Below, in pieces: positions 1-7,762 of a DNA stretch of 11,735 nt. The stretch covers positions 1 through 11,735 of the forward strand of contig CANQMY010000020.1 of the NCBI GenBank assembly GCA_947625075.1, written 5' to 3'. Origin of the DNA: an uncultured Clostridia bacterium. GTDB lineage: Bacteria > Bacillota > Clostridia > TANB77 > CAG-508. Within the stretch, counting starts at the first letter, position 1. Each line of letters starts with the position of its first letter. The translations under genes were made by a program, and so were the position numbers. The notes under the pieces are model-generated. The model was not told the origin of the DNA. It was given only the letters and a program-made list of their open reading frames with translations, and searched no databases.

Positions 1-296
1 CCTGATCCAACAAATCCTGTTACACCTCTAGTATTTCTAACAATATACCAAGTTTCTTCTGTAACAATCATTTTTACTAAAACATAACCAGGAAAAACTT
101 TTTTCAAATTTGTTTTTCTTTTTCCTTCTTTTATTTCTATTTGCTCTTCCATAGGAACTATTATATCAAAGAAGTAATCTTGTAATTCTCTATTCTTAAT
201 AGTCTTTTCTAGATCTGTTTTTACCTTATTTTCATATCCTGAATATGTATGAACTACATACCATCTTGGTTCTAAATCATAATCCTTTTGAGACAT
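1..296 (-). CDS. nusG: Transcription termination/antitermination factor NusG (N-terminal part; runs off the window)
   Basis: About 98 N-terminal residues are visible, beginning MSQKDYDLEPRWYVVHTYSG. The RWYVVHTYSGYE segment, the later KVFPGYVLVKM and the WYIVRNTRGVTGF block are the hallmark of the NusG N-terminal (NGN) domain, which binds the RNA polymerase clamp and acts in elongation and pausing. The C-terminal KOW domain lies beyond the left edge. The start is fixed by an AAGGAG ribosome site at 304-309, 7 nt upstream of the ATG at 294-296. It lies 32 bp after secE in the classical rpmG-secE-nusG order, so it is probably co-transcribed from the promoter upstream of rpmG. Identification is confident; only the truncation limits the description. 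Confidence 0.97.
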   Translation of the reverse strand, partial: MSQKDYDLEPRWYVVHTYSGYENKVKTDLEKTIKNRELQDYFFDIIVPMEEQIEIKEGKRKTNLKKVFPGYVLVKMIVTEETWYIVRNTRGVTGFVGS

Positions 297-328
297 AACT
301 CGACTCCTTAAAAAATATTTATTAGTAC

Positions 329-838
329 TTATTCTTCTGTGCTTGTATTTGTTTGATTTAACTCTGTTCCTTCTTCATCATCGGCAACTACATTTTCTGA
401 GACTTCATTATCAATTACCATTTCATTTACAATGTTTGAATCACCTTGAAGTTTCTCTATTTGTTTAACTCCAAGTGTTGTTAATTCTTTAAAAATTAAG
501 TCCAATACAAATACTAATACAGAAACAATTATAACTACTACAATAACTACTATAGTGTTATTTGTTAATTCTTTTCTATTTGGCCAAATAATTTTTTTAA
601 GTTCTGCCTTAAAATCTTTAAACCAATGTGATTTATTTGCTTTTTTTTCTAATTTTGCACTCTTTTTATCTTTTTTAGATTCTTTATTTTTCTTGATATC
701 TTTTTTTGAAGTATCATCTTTATTAACTTCTTCAATTACTTCTGTATCTTCTTGTATTTCTTCATTTTCTATTTTTTCTGTTGGTTTGGTAACTTTTTTA
801 ATTTGTTTTTTATTGTTTTTTGATTTCTTTTTAGCCAT
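329..838 (-). CDS. secE: Preprotein translocase subunit SecE with long charged extensions
   Basis: SecE is the small membrane subunit that clamps the SecY channel of the Sec translocase. The family core is at about residues 71-130: an amphipathic segment HWFKDFKAELKKIIWPNRKE with the conserved Trp-Pro (85-86), then one membrane helix at about 95-117 made of Ile and Val. Single-helix bacterial SecE proteins are usually 60-75 residues; this one is 169. About 70 extra N-terminal residues are Lys/Glu-rich and low in complexity, and about 40 acidic, Asn/Thr-rich residues follow the core. The ATG is set by AGGAGG at 849-854, 10 nt upstream, and both tails are in frame with the core, so the extensions look real. 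It lies 33 bp after rpmG and 32 bp before nusG. Confidence 0.93.
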   Translation of the reverse strand: MAKKKSKNNKKQIKKVTKPTEKIENEEIQEDTEVIEEVNKDDTSKKDIKKNKESKKDKKSAKLEKKANKSHWFKDFKAELKKIIWPNRKELTNNTIVVIVVVIIVSVLVFVLDLIFKELTTLGVKQIEKLQGDSNIVNEMVIDNEVSENVVADDEEGTELNQTNTSTEE

Positions 839-871
839 TTTTTTGGTTCCTCCTAATTAAAAATACAAGGA

Positions 872-1036
872 TTATTTTGTTTCTTTATGTGATGTTGTTT
901 TTTTGCAGAATCTACAATATTTTTTTACTTCTAATCTTTCAGAATTATTTTTTTTATTTTTTTCTGTAACATAATTTCTATTGTGACATTCTGTACATTC
1001 TAAAGTTATATGTTCTCTTGCTCCTTTTGTTGCCAT
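872..1036 (-). CDS. rpmG: 50S ribosomal protein L33, zinc-binding form
   Basis: This 54-residue gene starts MATKGAREHITLECTEC and ends RFCKKTTSHKETK, a full-length L33. L33 is a small zinc-ribbon protein of the large ribosomal subunit near the E site. Two Cys pairs, C14/C17 and C41/C44, make this the zinc-binding (C+) paralogue type. The start ATG at 1034-1036 has a strong GGAGGTG ribosome site at 1045-1051 with an 8-nt spacer. It is the first gene of the rpmG-secE-nusG unit. A perfect hairpin (1065-1100) and a promoter (1102-1130) lie directly upstream. I translated it by hand from the minus strand and found no frameshift or internal stop. Confidence 0.95.
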   Translation of the reverse strand: MATKGAREHITLECTECHNRNYVTEKNKKNNSERLEVKKYCRFCKKTTSHKETK

Positions 1037-1064
1037 ATTAAATACACCTCCAGCGTAAAATCTT

Positions 1065-1100
1065 TTCTAGCGTATGTGTGTCAATACACATACGCTAGAA
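1065..1100 (-). promoter_or_regulatory. Perfect 15-bp hairpin at the predicted 5' end of the rpmG-secE-nusG mRNA
   Basis: Bases 1065-1079 and 1086-1100 are perfect reverse complements (15 bp, arm TTCTAGCGTATGTGT) around a 6-nt loop. With the -10 box at 1102-1107, transcription should start near 1095-1096, inside the first arm, so at least 11 bp of stem would form from the first nucleotide of the mRNA. The element lies 14 nt before the rpmG ribosome site. A second TACGCT (minus strand, 1052-1057) directly precedes the SD and could pair with the 5' arm instead, covering the SD. It may be a 5' mRNA-stabilising stem, a translational control element, or a palindromic operator at +1; the sequence does not decide. 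Confidence 0.6.
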
Positions 1101-1101
1101 T

Positions 1102-1130
1102 ATTTTATCATAATTTTATTATTGTGTCAA
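1102..1130 (-). promoter_or_regulatory. Sigma-A-type promoter of rpmG-secE-nusG
   Basis: Reading the minus strand: a perfect TTGACA -35 box (1125-1130), a 17-nt spacer, and TAAAAT as -10 (1102-1107). It faces rpmG, and its predicted start point falls in the inverted repeat at 1065-1100. I saw no convincing terminator for tsf between 1131 and 1237, so some read-through from rpsB-tsf is possible. Confidence 0.75.
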
Positions 1131-1237
1131 CCCCTATTTATATAGTTTTTTCAGTTGATTTATATAATTTTTTATTTTTTATGATGTCATTTTATTAATG
1201 ATGTTGTTTCAATTTAAACTCTTTTTTTGTTTTTATC

Positions 1238-2119
1238 TTATTGTAATTGTTTTGCAACTTCTTCTGCAAAGTTTTCTTCTCTTTTTTCTAATCCTTCGCC
1301 TTTTTCAAATCTTGCAAATCTTATAACTTTTCCGTTTTTTTCTGAAACCATTTGTCCTACTTTTTTACTTGGATCTTTAACAAATTCTTGATCTAATAAA
1401 CAGATTTCTGAATAAAATTTTCCAAGTCTTCCTGCTACTATTTTTTCTGCTACTGCTTCTGGTTTTCCTTCATTCATAACTTGTGCTTTTAATATTTCTT
1501 TTTCTTTATCTAATCTATCTGCTGGTACTTCTTCTTCTGATAAAAATTCTGGTCTAGCTGCTGCTATTTGCATACATACATCTTTACCAACTACTTCATC
1601 TGCACCTTCTATTTCAGTTAAAACGCCTATTTTTCCTTCTCCATGGATATAACTTACTATCATTCCATTTTGAGTTTCAAATCTAACAAATCTTCTTATA
1701 TGCATATTTTCACCTATTGTAGCAATTTTGTTTGTTAATACTTCTTGTACTGTTAAACTTGCATCTTCTAAAGACTTTTGAGAAAGTAACTCTTCTACAT
1801 CTTTTGGATTATTTAAAGCAACTTGTTTTACAACATTTTTTACAAATTCTTGGAATTCTGCATTTTTAGCTACGAAATCAGTTTCAGCATTTACCTCAAC
1901 TAATGCTCCAACTTTTTTATCATCTGATACATAAGATGCAACTAATCCTTCTGCAGCTATTCTATCAGATTTCTTTGCTGCTTTCATTATTCCTCTTTCA
2001 CGTAATAATTCAATAGCTTTTTCTTCATCTCCATTTGTTTCTGTTAAAACTTTTTTGCAGTCCATCATTCCTGCTCCAGTTTTCTCTCTTAATTCTTTAA
2101 CTTGACTAGCTGTAATCAT
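1238..2119 (-). CDS. tsf: Translation elongation factor Ts
   Basis: EF-Ts is the cytoplasmic nucleotide-exchange factor that releases GDP from EF-Tu. The 293-residue product has the N-terminal UBA-like module (MITASQVKELREKTGAGMMD, residues 1-45) and the conserved TDFVAKN motif at 80-86, which contacts the EF-Tu G domain. The dimerisation/core region follows with the HIRRFVRFE and YIHGEGKIGVL segments. Length is normal for the family. The ATG at 2117-2119 is preceded by AAGGAGG (2128-2134) at 8 nt. It follows rpsB by 87 bp, the usual rpsB-tsf pair; a hairpin lies in that gap (2149-2195). Confidence 0.98.
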   Translation of the reverse strand: MITASQVKELREKTGAGMMDCKKVLTETNGDEEKAIELLRERGIMKAAKKSDRIAAEGLVASYVSDDKKVGALVEVNAETDFVAKNAEFQEFVKNVVKQVALNNPKDVEELLSQKSLEDASLTVQEVLTNKIATIGENMHIRRFVRFETQNGMIVSYIHGEGKIGVLTEIEGADEVVGKDVCMQIAAARPEFLSEEEVPADRLDKEKEILKAQVMNEGKPEAVAEKIVAGRLGKFYSEICLLDQEFVKDPSKKVGQMVSEKNGKVIRFARFEKGEGLEKREENFAEEVAKQLQ

Positions 2120-2148
2120 ATTTTTATCCTCCTTAAAAAATATTTTAT

Positions 2149-2195
2149 TAGATAGTATTTCATAATCTTAATTATTGATTAATTCATACTATCTA
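2149..2195. repeat. 10-bp inverted repeat between rpsB and tsf
   Basis: TAGATAGTAT (2149-2158) and ATACTATCTA (2186-2195) are perfect complements separated by 27 nt of AT-rich sequence. On the minus strand the stem is followed, after several bases, by a short T run just before the tsf ribosome site. On the plus strand it is followed at once by seven Ts (2196-2202). It could be a partial attenuator that lowers tsf relative to rpsB, or an mRNA-processing stem. The stem is AT-rich and the loop long, so a strong terminator is unlikely. Confidence 0.4.
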
Positions 2196-2206
2196 TTTTT
2201 TTATTA

Positions 2207-2980
2207 TTATTCTTCAGATTCTTGACTTGCAATTACTTCTTCCATAGTTGTAGGTTCTTCTTCAACTTCTGGTGCCATTTCTTCATTTTCTAAACTCTCG
2301 CCTTGTTTACCTTCGATTATTGCATTTGCCATAACATCTGTAATTAATTTTACTGCTCTTATAGCATCATCATTTCCTGGAATTACATAGTCAACATCAT
2401 TTGGATCACAGTTTGTGTCAACTAAACCTATAATTGGAATATTTAACTTTCTAGCTTCTTGTACAGCTATATGTTCTTTTTTTGGATCAACTAAAAATAT
2501 TACATCTGGAATAGAAACCATCTCTTTTATTCCACCTAAATTTCTATTTAGTTTATCCATTTCTTTTCTTAATAAAACTACTTCTTTTTTAGGTAAAACA
2601 CTGAATGTTCCATCTTGTTCCATTGTTTCTAATTCTGCTAATCTTTCAACTCTTTTTCTAATTGTTTTGAAATTTGTTAGAGTTCCACCTAACCATCTTT
2701 CATTAACATAGAACATTCCACTCTTCTCTGCTGCTTCTTTTACACAATCTTGAGCTTGTTTTTTTGTTCCAACAAATAAAATGTTCTTTCCTTCTTCTGC
2801 TTGTTCTTTCATAAATTCGTATGCTTCATCTAACTTTTTAGATGTCTTTTGTAAATCGATAATATGGATACCATTTCTAGCTTGGAATATATATTCTGCC
2901 ATTCTTGGATCCCATCTTCTTGTTTGATGTCCAAAATGAACACCTGCTTCTAGTAATTGTTTCATTGCAACTACTGCCAT
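2207..2980 (-). CDS. rpsB: 30S ribosomal protein S2
   Basis: S2 binds the head-body junction of the small ribosomal subunit. The sequence MAVVAMKQLLEAGVHFGHQ followed by TRRWDPRM, IFQARNGIHIIDL, VGTKKQAQ, VNERWLGGTLTNFKTI and IPIIGLVDTNCDP is unmistakable. An open frame extends 14 codons upstream to 3022, but I place the start at 2978-2980. An AGGAGG at 2989-2994 lies 8 nt before that ATG, and family members begin there, giving 257 residues. The last 35 or so residues form a Glu-rich tail, common in clostridial S2. It is the first gene of rpsB-tsf, with its own promoter upstream. Confidence 0.98.
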   Translation of the reverse strand: MAVVAMKQLLEAGVHFGHQTRRWDPRMAEYIFQARNGIHIIDLQKTSKKLDEAYEFMKEQAEEGKNILFVGTKKQAQDCVKEAAEKSGMFYVNERWLGGTLTNFKTIRKRVERLAELETMEQDGTFSVLPKKEVVLLRKEMDKLNRNLGGIKEMVSIPDVIFLVDPKKEHIAVQEARKLNIPIIGLVDTNCDPNDVDYVIPGNDDAIRAVKLITDVMANAIIEGKQGESLENEEMAPEVEEEPTTMEEVIASQESEE

Positions 2981-3092
2981 TTCTTGTTCCTCCTTTTTGT
3001 TTTTAACCTCCACAAACTTCATCGTATAAAACTACCTTTATTTAGGCATCAATTTTATATTCCATTTGTGTGTGTATTTTTCAACGTGTGTA

Positions 3093-3121
3093 ATTATATC
3101 AAAAAAATATATAAAAATCAA
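3093..3121 (-). promoter_or_regulatory. Sigma-A-type promoter of rpsB-tsf
   Basis: On the minus strand, TTGATT (3116-3121), a 17-nt spacer and a perfect TATAAT (3093-3098). The start point would be near 3086, leaving a leader of about 105 nt before the S2 start codon. I could not recognise a defined S2-binding leader structure in it. Confidence 0.7.
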
Positions 3122-3179
3122 GTATTTTTCTTAATTATTTCTTATTTCATAATTTTTAATTTATAAATTTTTTAATATA

Positions 3180-3932
3180 TTAACTAAGTTTTTGTCTTAC
3201 ATATTCATAAATTATTATTCCTGTTGCAACTGATGCATTTAAACTTTCTGTCTTTCCTAACATTGGAATCCTTACTTTTTTGCTTTTTATTTTTTTAATA
3301 TCATCAGACACTCCTTTTGATTCGTTTCCAATTACTACTATTTTTTTATTATAATCAATATTATAAATGCTTTCATTAGCATTTAAATCAGTTATTAATG
3401 TTTCATATCCTTTTAAACTTAAATTTTCTAATGTACTTTTTAAATTTTCTACCTCTATAATATTTACTCTATAAATTGCTCCCATAGTAGATCTAATTAC
3501 TTTCGGACTGTAACAATCTACTGTATTTTTTGAAACAATAATTTGTTTTAAATTTGCAGAATCCACTGTTCTAATTATTGTTCCTAAATTTCCTGGATCT
3601 TGCAAATCATCTAAAGCAACTATTAGCTCTGCTTTTTCATCTATATCCTTTTCTTCTTTTTTTCTTATTATTGCAAGTACTCCTTGTGGAGTTACAACAT
3701 CAGATAATGTATCAAAAATTTCTTCTTTAATATTAACTACTTTATAATTTAATAAGTCAAGTTCCAAATTTGTTCCATTTCTTACTGCAATAAGTTCTAT
3801 ATTTTGATTTTCTGCTATAGCTTCTTTAAGCATTTTAATTCCTTCAACTATAAACTTTTCTTTTCTATACTTTTTATCTTTTAACTTTTTTATTTCTTTT
3901 ATAGTTTCGTTATCTTTACTTGTTATTAACAT
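3180..3932 (-). CDS. TrmH/SpoU-family RNA 2'-O-methyltransferase (RlmB/YsgA-like)
   Basis: This 250-residue protein has the SPOUT (alpha/beta-knot) methyltransferase layout. An N-terminal substrate-binding domain (about 1-95, with KFIVEGIKMLKEAI) is followed by the three family motifs. Motif 1 is LDDLQDPGNLGTIIRT with the conserved Asn and Arg (107-122), motif 2 is VVIGNESKGVSD (199-210) with the conserved Glu, and motif 3 is RIPMLGKTESLNASVATGI (221-239) with SLN. These bind S-adenosylmethionine in the knot and methylate a ribose 2'-OH, usually in rRNA. The exact target cannot be told; it resembles B. subtilis YsgA and rRNA enzymes more than tRNA TrmH. It lies 32 bp after mfd and is preceded by AAAGGA, so it is probably the third gene of that unit. 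Confidence 0.9.
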   Translation of the reverse strand: MLITSKDNETIKEIKKLKDKKYRKEKFIVEGIKMLKEAIAENQNIELIAVRNGTNLELDLLNYKVVNIKEEIFDTLSDVVTPQGVLAIIRKKEEKDIDEKAELIVALDDLQDPGNLGTIIRTVDSANLKQIIVSKNTVDCYSPKVIRSTMGAIYRVNIIEVENLKSTLENLSLKGYETLITDLNANESIYNIDYNKKIVVIGNESKGVSDDIKKIKSKKVRIPMLGKTESLNASVATGIIIYEYVRQKLS

Positions 3933-3964
3933 TTAGAATATATCCTTTCTTTATAATAATCTTT

Positions 3965-6900
3965 CTACAATAAAGAATTAATAAAATCCTTTGTTTCTAA
4001 TATTTCATTTTCTTTTATTTTTATAGTTATATATGGTTTTCCAATTGCAGAAAAATGAATATTATTTTTATATTTTTTTATCAAATTATCAACATTATCA
4101 CTATTAAACTCAGAGAATGTAAAAACTAATCCCATTGGCTTTGATTGAATTTTTATAATATTTTTAGTTCTTGCCATATTCTTTATTCTAGCTATTTCAA
4201 TTAAATTATTAACTTCACTTGGCATTTCTCCATATCTATCAATAATTTCATCAATAATATTACTTAAATCATTTTCATTTCTACAGTTTGCAATATCTTG
4301 ATATATTTCTATTTTTTGACTAGAATTTTCAATATAATTATCTGGTATATATGCAGATAAATTTAAATCAATTGTAATATCTATATTTTCTTCTACTTTT
4401 TCTCCATTCTCCTCTTTAATTACTTCATTTAAAAGTCTTGAATACATATCATACCCAACTTGTTCCATATGTCCACTTTGAAATTCTCCAAATATGCTTC
4501 CTGCGCCTCTTATTTGTAAATCTCTAGTCGCAATTTTAAATCCAGATCCAAACTCTGTAAATTCTTTTATTGCTTTTAATCTTTGACTTGCATCTTCACT
4601 AATCATTTTATCTTTTCTATATGTAATATAACTATATGCCTGCCTATTACTCCTTCCAACTCTTCCTCTTATTTGATAAAGTTGAGCTAATCCAAATCTA
4701 TCTGCATCTTCAACAATTATTGTATTTGCATTTGGTATGTCTATACCAGATTCTAAAATTGTTGTACAAACTAATACATTGATTTTTTTATCAATAAAAT
4801 CTTGCATTATTTCTTCTATTTCTTGACCAGACATTTTTCCATGTGCAAATCCTACTTTAGCTTCCGGAACCAATTTATTTATTTCAATTGCTTTACTAGC
4901 TATATTTCCAACATTATTGTATATATAAAAAACCTGTCCATCTCTTTCAAGTTCTTTTGTTATAGCTTCTTTTATAACTTCTGAATCATACTCTAATACA
5001 TAAGTTTGAATTGGTTTTCTATTATGCGGAGGTTCATAAATAACTGACATATCCCTTATTCCTACAATAGACATCTGCAATGTTCTTGGTATTGGAGTTG
5101 CTGTCATTGTTAAAACATCTATACTTTCTTTATAAGTTTTAATTTTTTCTTTTGCTTTAACACCAAATCTATGCTCTTCATCAATTATTAAAAGTCCTAA
5201 TTTATTAAATTGCACATCTTTACTAAGCATTCTATGTGTTCCAACTACTATATCAACTTTTCCATTTTTTAAATTTTCTACAACTTCTTTTTGTTGCTTT
5301 GCAGTTCTAAACCTATTAAGTAACTCAATTGTAATTGGATATTCTTTCATTCTTAATTTAAATTCTTGGTATTGCTGATTTGCTAGTATTGTTGTTGGCG
5401 CTAAATACGCAACTTGCTTTCCATCCATAACTGCTTTAAATGCTGCTCTTATTGCTACTTCAGTTTTACCATACCCAACATCTCCACAAAGAAGTCTATC
5501 CATTGGTTTGTCACTTTCCATATCTTTCTTTACTTCATCTATACATCTTAATTGATCTTCAGTTTCTTGATATGAAAAACTATCTTCAAATTGTCTTTGC
5601 CAAGGAGTATCCTTAGAAAATGCATATCCTTTAGTATGCTCTCTTTTTGCATATAGACTTATAAGTTCTTTAGCCATTGCTCTTAAATTGCCTTTAACTC
5701 TCGCCTTTGTTTCTTGCCATTCTTTTGAACCCAATTTATTAAGCTTTATATTGTTTTCTCCACCAATATATTTTCTTACATTATCTAAATTTTCAGTTGG
5801 AACATATAATGTATCTCCATCTTTGTATGTTAAAATGATGTAATCTTTTGTATTGCCATCTGCTTTAATTGTTTTAACTCCGCCAAAAACTGCTATTCCG
5901 TGATTTCTATGTACAACTAAATCACCTTCTTTTAAATCCGCAAATACAATTTTTTCTCCGCTTCTAAATGTATCATTTGTTCTTTTTATTTTCTTTTTCT
6001 GAACATTTAAAAATTCATCACTACTTAAAACTAATAAACCTGTTTCTTTATTTTCAAATCCACTAGAAAGTGCCCCAGAAGATATAACTATCTCACTAGG
6101 TTTTAATAAAATATCACTTAAATCCTCGGTTTTTACAACAGTAGCTTTTTTAATCACATCACTATTATCTATAATTTTAGCAATTTTATCTCTATTTTCT
6201 TTGCTTCCTGCAAGTATAATAATTTTCTTATTTGATTTTATTGCATCTTGCAATCCTACTTCAAAGTTTTTTATATCTCCTTTAAATAGATTTACCTCTC
6301 TAAATTGAAAATGATTTTCTCTATCATCTGATTCTTTTAAATTTACTACATTTATTTCTTCAAATTTAAAATATAAAATATTTTTTAATAATTCTGGTAT
6401 AAATCTTTCTTTATTAGTTAGCTCAGCAATTAAATTTTTATTATCTTCTTTAATTCCTTTTATTCTTTGATCTATTTTATCAGGTTCGTCTATAAAGATT
6501 TTAAATCCCTCACCATAATCTAAAATAGTTTCTTGATTATTGTAAAACTCATTAAAATATTTATCTACTTTGTTTTCATAATTTCCATTTTTTATTTCTT
6601 CAATATCATCTAATATATCTTTACTTTTATCACTATATTTTTCGTCAATTCTTTTAGCAATTTTTTCGCATGAGACCTCTAAAATATTTTCTTTAATTGG
6701 GAAGATTTCCACATCTTTTACATTTTCTGTGGAACGTTGTGAAGAAATATTAAACTTTCTTATCGAATCGATGTCATCTCCCCAAAGTTCAATTCTTACT
6801 CCTTCATTTTCATCTAAACCAATATCAATTATATTACCTCTTATGCTGAATTCTTGTCTACTCTCTACTAATGGTTTTCTTTCATATCCTAAACTTATAA

Positions 6901-7354
6901 GTTTTTCTTTTATTGCATCTAAAGAAATACTATCATTAGATGTGATTTTTATTTTATTTTCAAATAAAACATTTTTATTAATCATTTTTTGCATAACTGC
7001 TTCTATTGTTGTAACTACTATAATTGATTTTTCAGTTTGCATTTTATTCAAAATGTTTATTCTTTTATATGATATATCACTACTTTCTACATCATAATCA
7101 TAAATTGATATTTCTTTTTTAGGAAAATAAACAACATTATCTGTAAAATACGACAAATCTTTTATTAATCTCTGTGCTTGTATTTCATTATATGTAATTA
7201 TTAAAATTTTCTTTTCTTTTTCTTTTTGAATTAAAGAGATTATTGCACTTTTTGATACGCAAACTAAACCCGATAAAGTTATCGGGTAGTTATCATTTTT
7301 TATAAAAGATTGAAAACTTTTTGTTTGAGAAATATCTCTTAATATGTAATCCAT
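3965..7354 (-). CDS. mfd: Transcription-repair coupling factor Mfd
   Basis: Mfd pushes stalled RNA polymerase off DNA lesions and recruits UvrA. The 1129 residues show the full architecture. The N-terminal UvrB-like, UvrA-binding part (about 1-350) includes RQEFSIRGNIIDI. The RNA-polymerase-interaction (CarD-like) domain with GDLVVHRNHGIAVFGG spans about 470-535. The RecG-like translocase follows: Walker A GDVGYGKT (624-631), DEEH (725-728), TATPIPRT (751-758), ESGIDIPNANTIIVEDADRFG and QIRGRVGR (894-901). After LQIRGAGSIFGEFQSGHM comes the C-terminal TRCF regulatory domain (about 1000-1100). Length is typical. The ATG at 7352-7354 has TCCTTT complement (AAAGGA) at 7361-7366. It lies 24 bp after the TSCPD gene. 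A 9-bp inverted repeat (7268-7287) sits inside codons near the start. Confidence 0.98.
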   Translation of the reverse strand: MDYILRDISQTKSFQSFIKNDNYPITLSGLVCVSKSAIISLIQKEKEKKILIITYNEIQAQRLIKDLSYFTDNVVYFPKKEISIYDYDVESSDISYKRINILNKMQTEKSIIVVTTIEAVMQKMINKNVLFENKIKITSNDSISLDAIKEKLISLGYERKPLVESRQEFSIRGNIIDIGLDENEGVRIELWGDDIDSIRKFNISSQRSTENVKDVEIFPIKENILEVSCEKIAKRIDEKYSDKSKDILDDIEEIKNGNYENKVDKYFNEFYNNQETILDYGEGFKIFIDEPDKIDQRIKGIKEDNKNLIAELTNKERFIPELLKNILYFKFEEINVVNLKESDDRENHFQFREVNLFKGDIKNFEVGLQDAIKSNKKIIILAGSKENRDKIAKIIDNSDVIKKATVVKTEDLSDILLKPSEIVISSGALSSGFENKETGLLVLSSDEFLNVQKKKIKRTNDTFRSGEKIVFADLKEGDLVVHRNHGIAVFGGVKTIKADGNTKDYIILTYKDGDTLYVPTENLDNVRKYIGGENNIKLNKLGSKEWQETKARVKGNLRAMAKELISLYAKREHTKGYAFSKDTPWQRQFEDSFSYQETEDQLRCIDEVKKDMESDKPMDRLLCGDVGYGKTEVAIRAAFKAVMDGKQVAYLAPTTILANQQYQEFKLRMKEYPITIELLNRFRTAKQQKEVVENLKNGKVDIVVGTHRMLSKDVQFNKLGLLIIDEEHRFGVKAKEKIKTYKESIDVLTMTATPIPRTLQMSIVGIRDMSVIYEPPHNRKPIQTYVLEYDSEVIKEAITKELERDGQVFYIYNNVGNIASKAIEINKLVPEAKVGFAHGKMSGQEIEEIMQDFIDKKINVLVCTTILESGIDIPNANTIIVEDADRFGLAQLYQIRGRVGRSNRQAYSYITYRKDKMISEDASQRLKAIKEFTEFGSGFKIATRDLQIRGAGSIFGEFQSGHMEQVGYDMYSRLLNEVIKEENGEKVEENIDITIDLNLSAYIPDNYIENSSQKIEIYQDIANCRNENDLSNIIDEIIDRYGEMPSEVNNLIEIARIKNMARTKNIIKIQSKPMGLVFTFSEFNSDNVDNLIKKYKNNIHFSAIGKPYITIKIKENEILETKDFINSLL

Positions 7355-7378
7355 ATCATTTCCTTTATATATGTTTAT

Positions 7379-7633
7379 TTAACATACTTTTTGTTTATAT
7401 TCTTCTAAAGCTTTTGATATTTGATCTGGACAAGATGTTGGTTTAAAACCACATTTAATTCCTCTTAATCTTTCAATTACCTCATCTACTGTAAGACCTT
7501 TTATTAAACTTGAAATTCCTTGCAAATTTCCAGAACATCCACCTATTACTTTTAGATCTGTTACTATTCCGTCTTGTATATCAAAAATTAATTCTTGAGA
7601 GCATACTCCTTTTGGACTGTATCTATATTCCAT
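7379..7633 (-). CDS. Small TSCPD-domain protein
   Basis: An 84-residue protein that is essentially one TSCPD domain. It has VCSQELIFDIQDGIVTDLKV, then GGCSGNLQGISSLIKG, then CGFKPTSCPDQISKAL with the name-giving TSCPD at 66-70. Cysteines at 11, 33, 61, 68 and 84 suggest metal or thiol chemistry. This domain is known at the C terminus of B12-dependent ribonucleotide reductases and as free-standing small proteins of unproven function (the TIGR03905-type family, from memory). A clear AGAGGAG ribosome site (7640-7646) sets the start at 7631-7633. It is the first gene before mfd, behind the promoter at 7700-7728. I do not assign a specific activity. Confidence 0.88.
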   Translation of the reverse strand: MEYRYSPKGVCSQELIFDIQDGIVTDLKVIGGCSGNLQGISSLIKGLTVDEVIERLRGIKCGFKPTSCPDQISKALEEYKQKVC

Positions 7634-7699
7634 AATATTCTCCTCTCTATAAATATATTAAAGCTTTTTATTTAATTTATTAATAAACCTACATATATT

Positions 7700-7728
7700 A
7701 TTATACAATATTTTAGGTAAAAAATCAA
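7700..7728 (-). promoter_or_regulatory. Sigma-A-type promoter of TSCPD gene-mfd-methyltransferase
   Basis: Minus strand: TTGATT (7723-7728), 17-nt spacer, TATAAT (7700-7705). The start point would be near 7693, giving a leader of about 60 nt before the TSCPD gene. The -35 box abuts the upstream region of the divergent ylbJ gene. Confidence 0.7.
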
Positions 7729-7762
7729 TCATATTTCCATGGTACATGCATATTTATAAATT

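Noticed and set aside
555..860. Plus-strand open frames over secE, rpsB, mfd and other genes
   Set aside because: These are shadows of confidently identified minus-strand genes, with no ribosome sites and low-complexity translations.
2981..3022. 14-codon N-terminal extension of S2
   Set aside because: It would place the strong AGGAGG inside the gene; the ATG at 2978-2980 fits that site and the family start.
7729..7756. Possible sigma-E promoter of ylbJ (TCATATT then CATATTTA)
   Set aside because: The -35 fits, but the -10 is poor, the spacer is 13 nt, and the start would fall at the ATG itself. Suggestive for a sporulation gene but not supported well enough to list.
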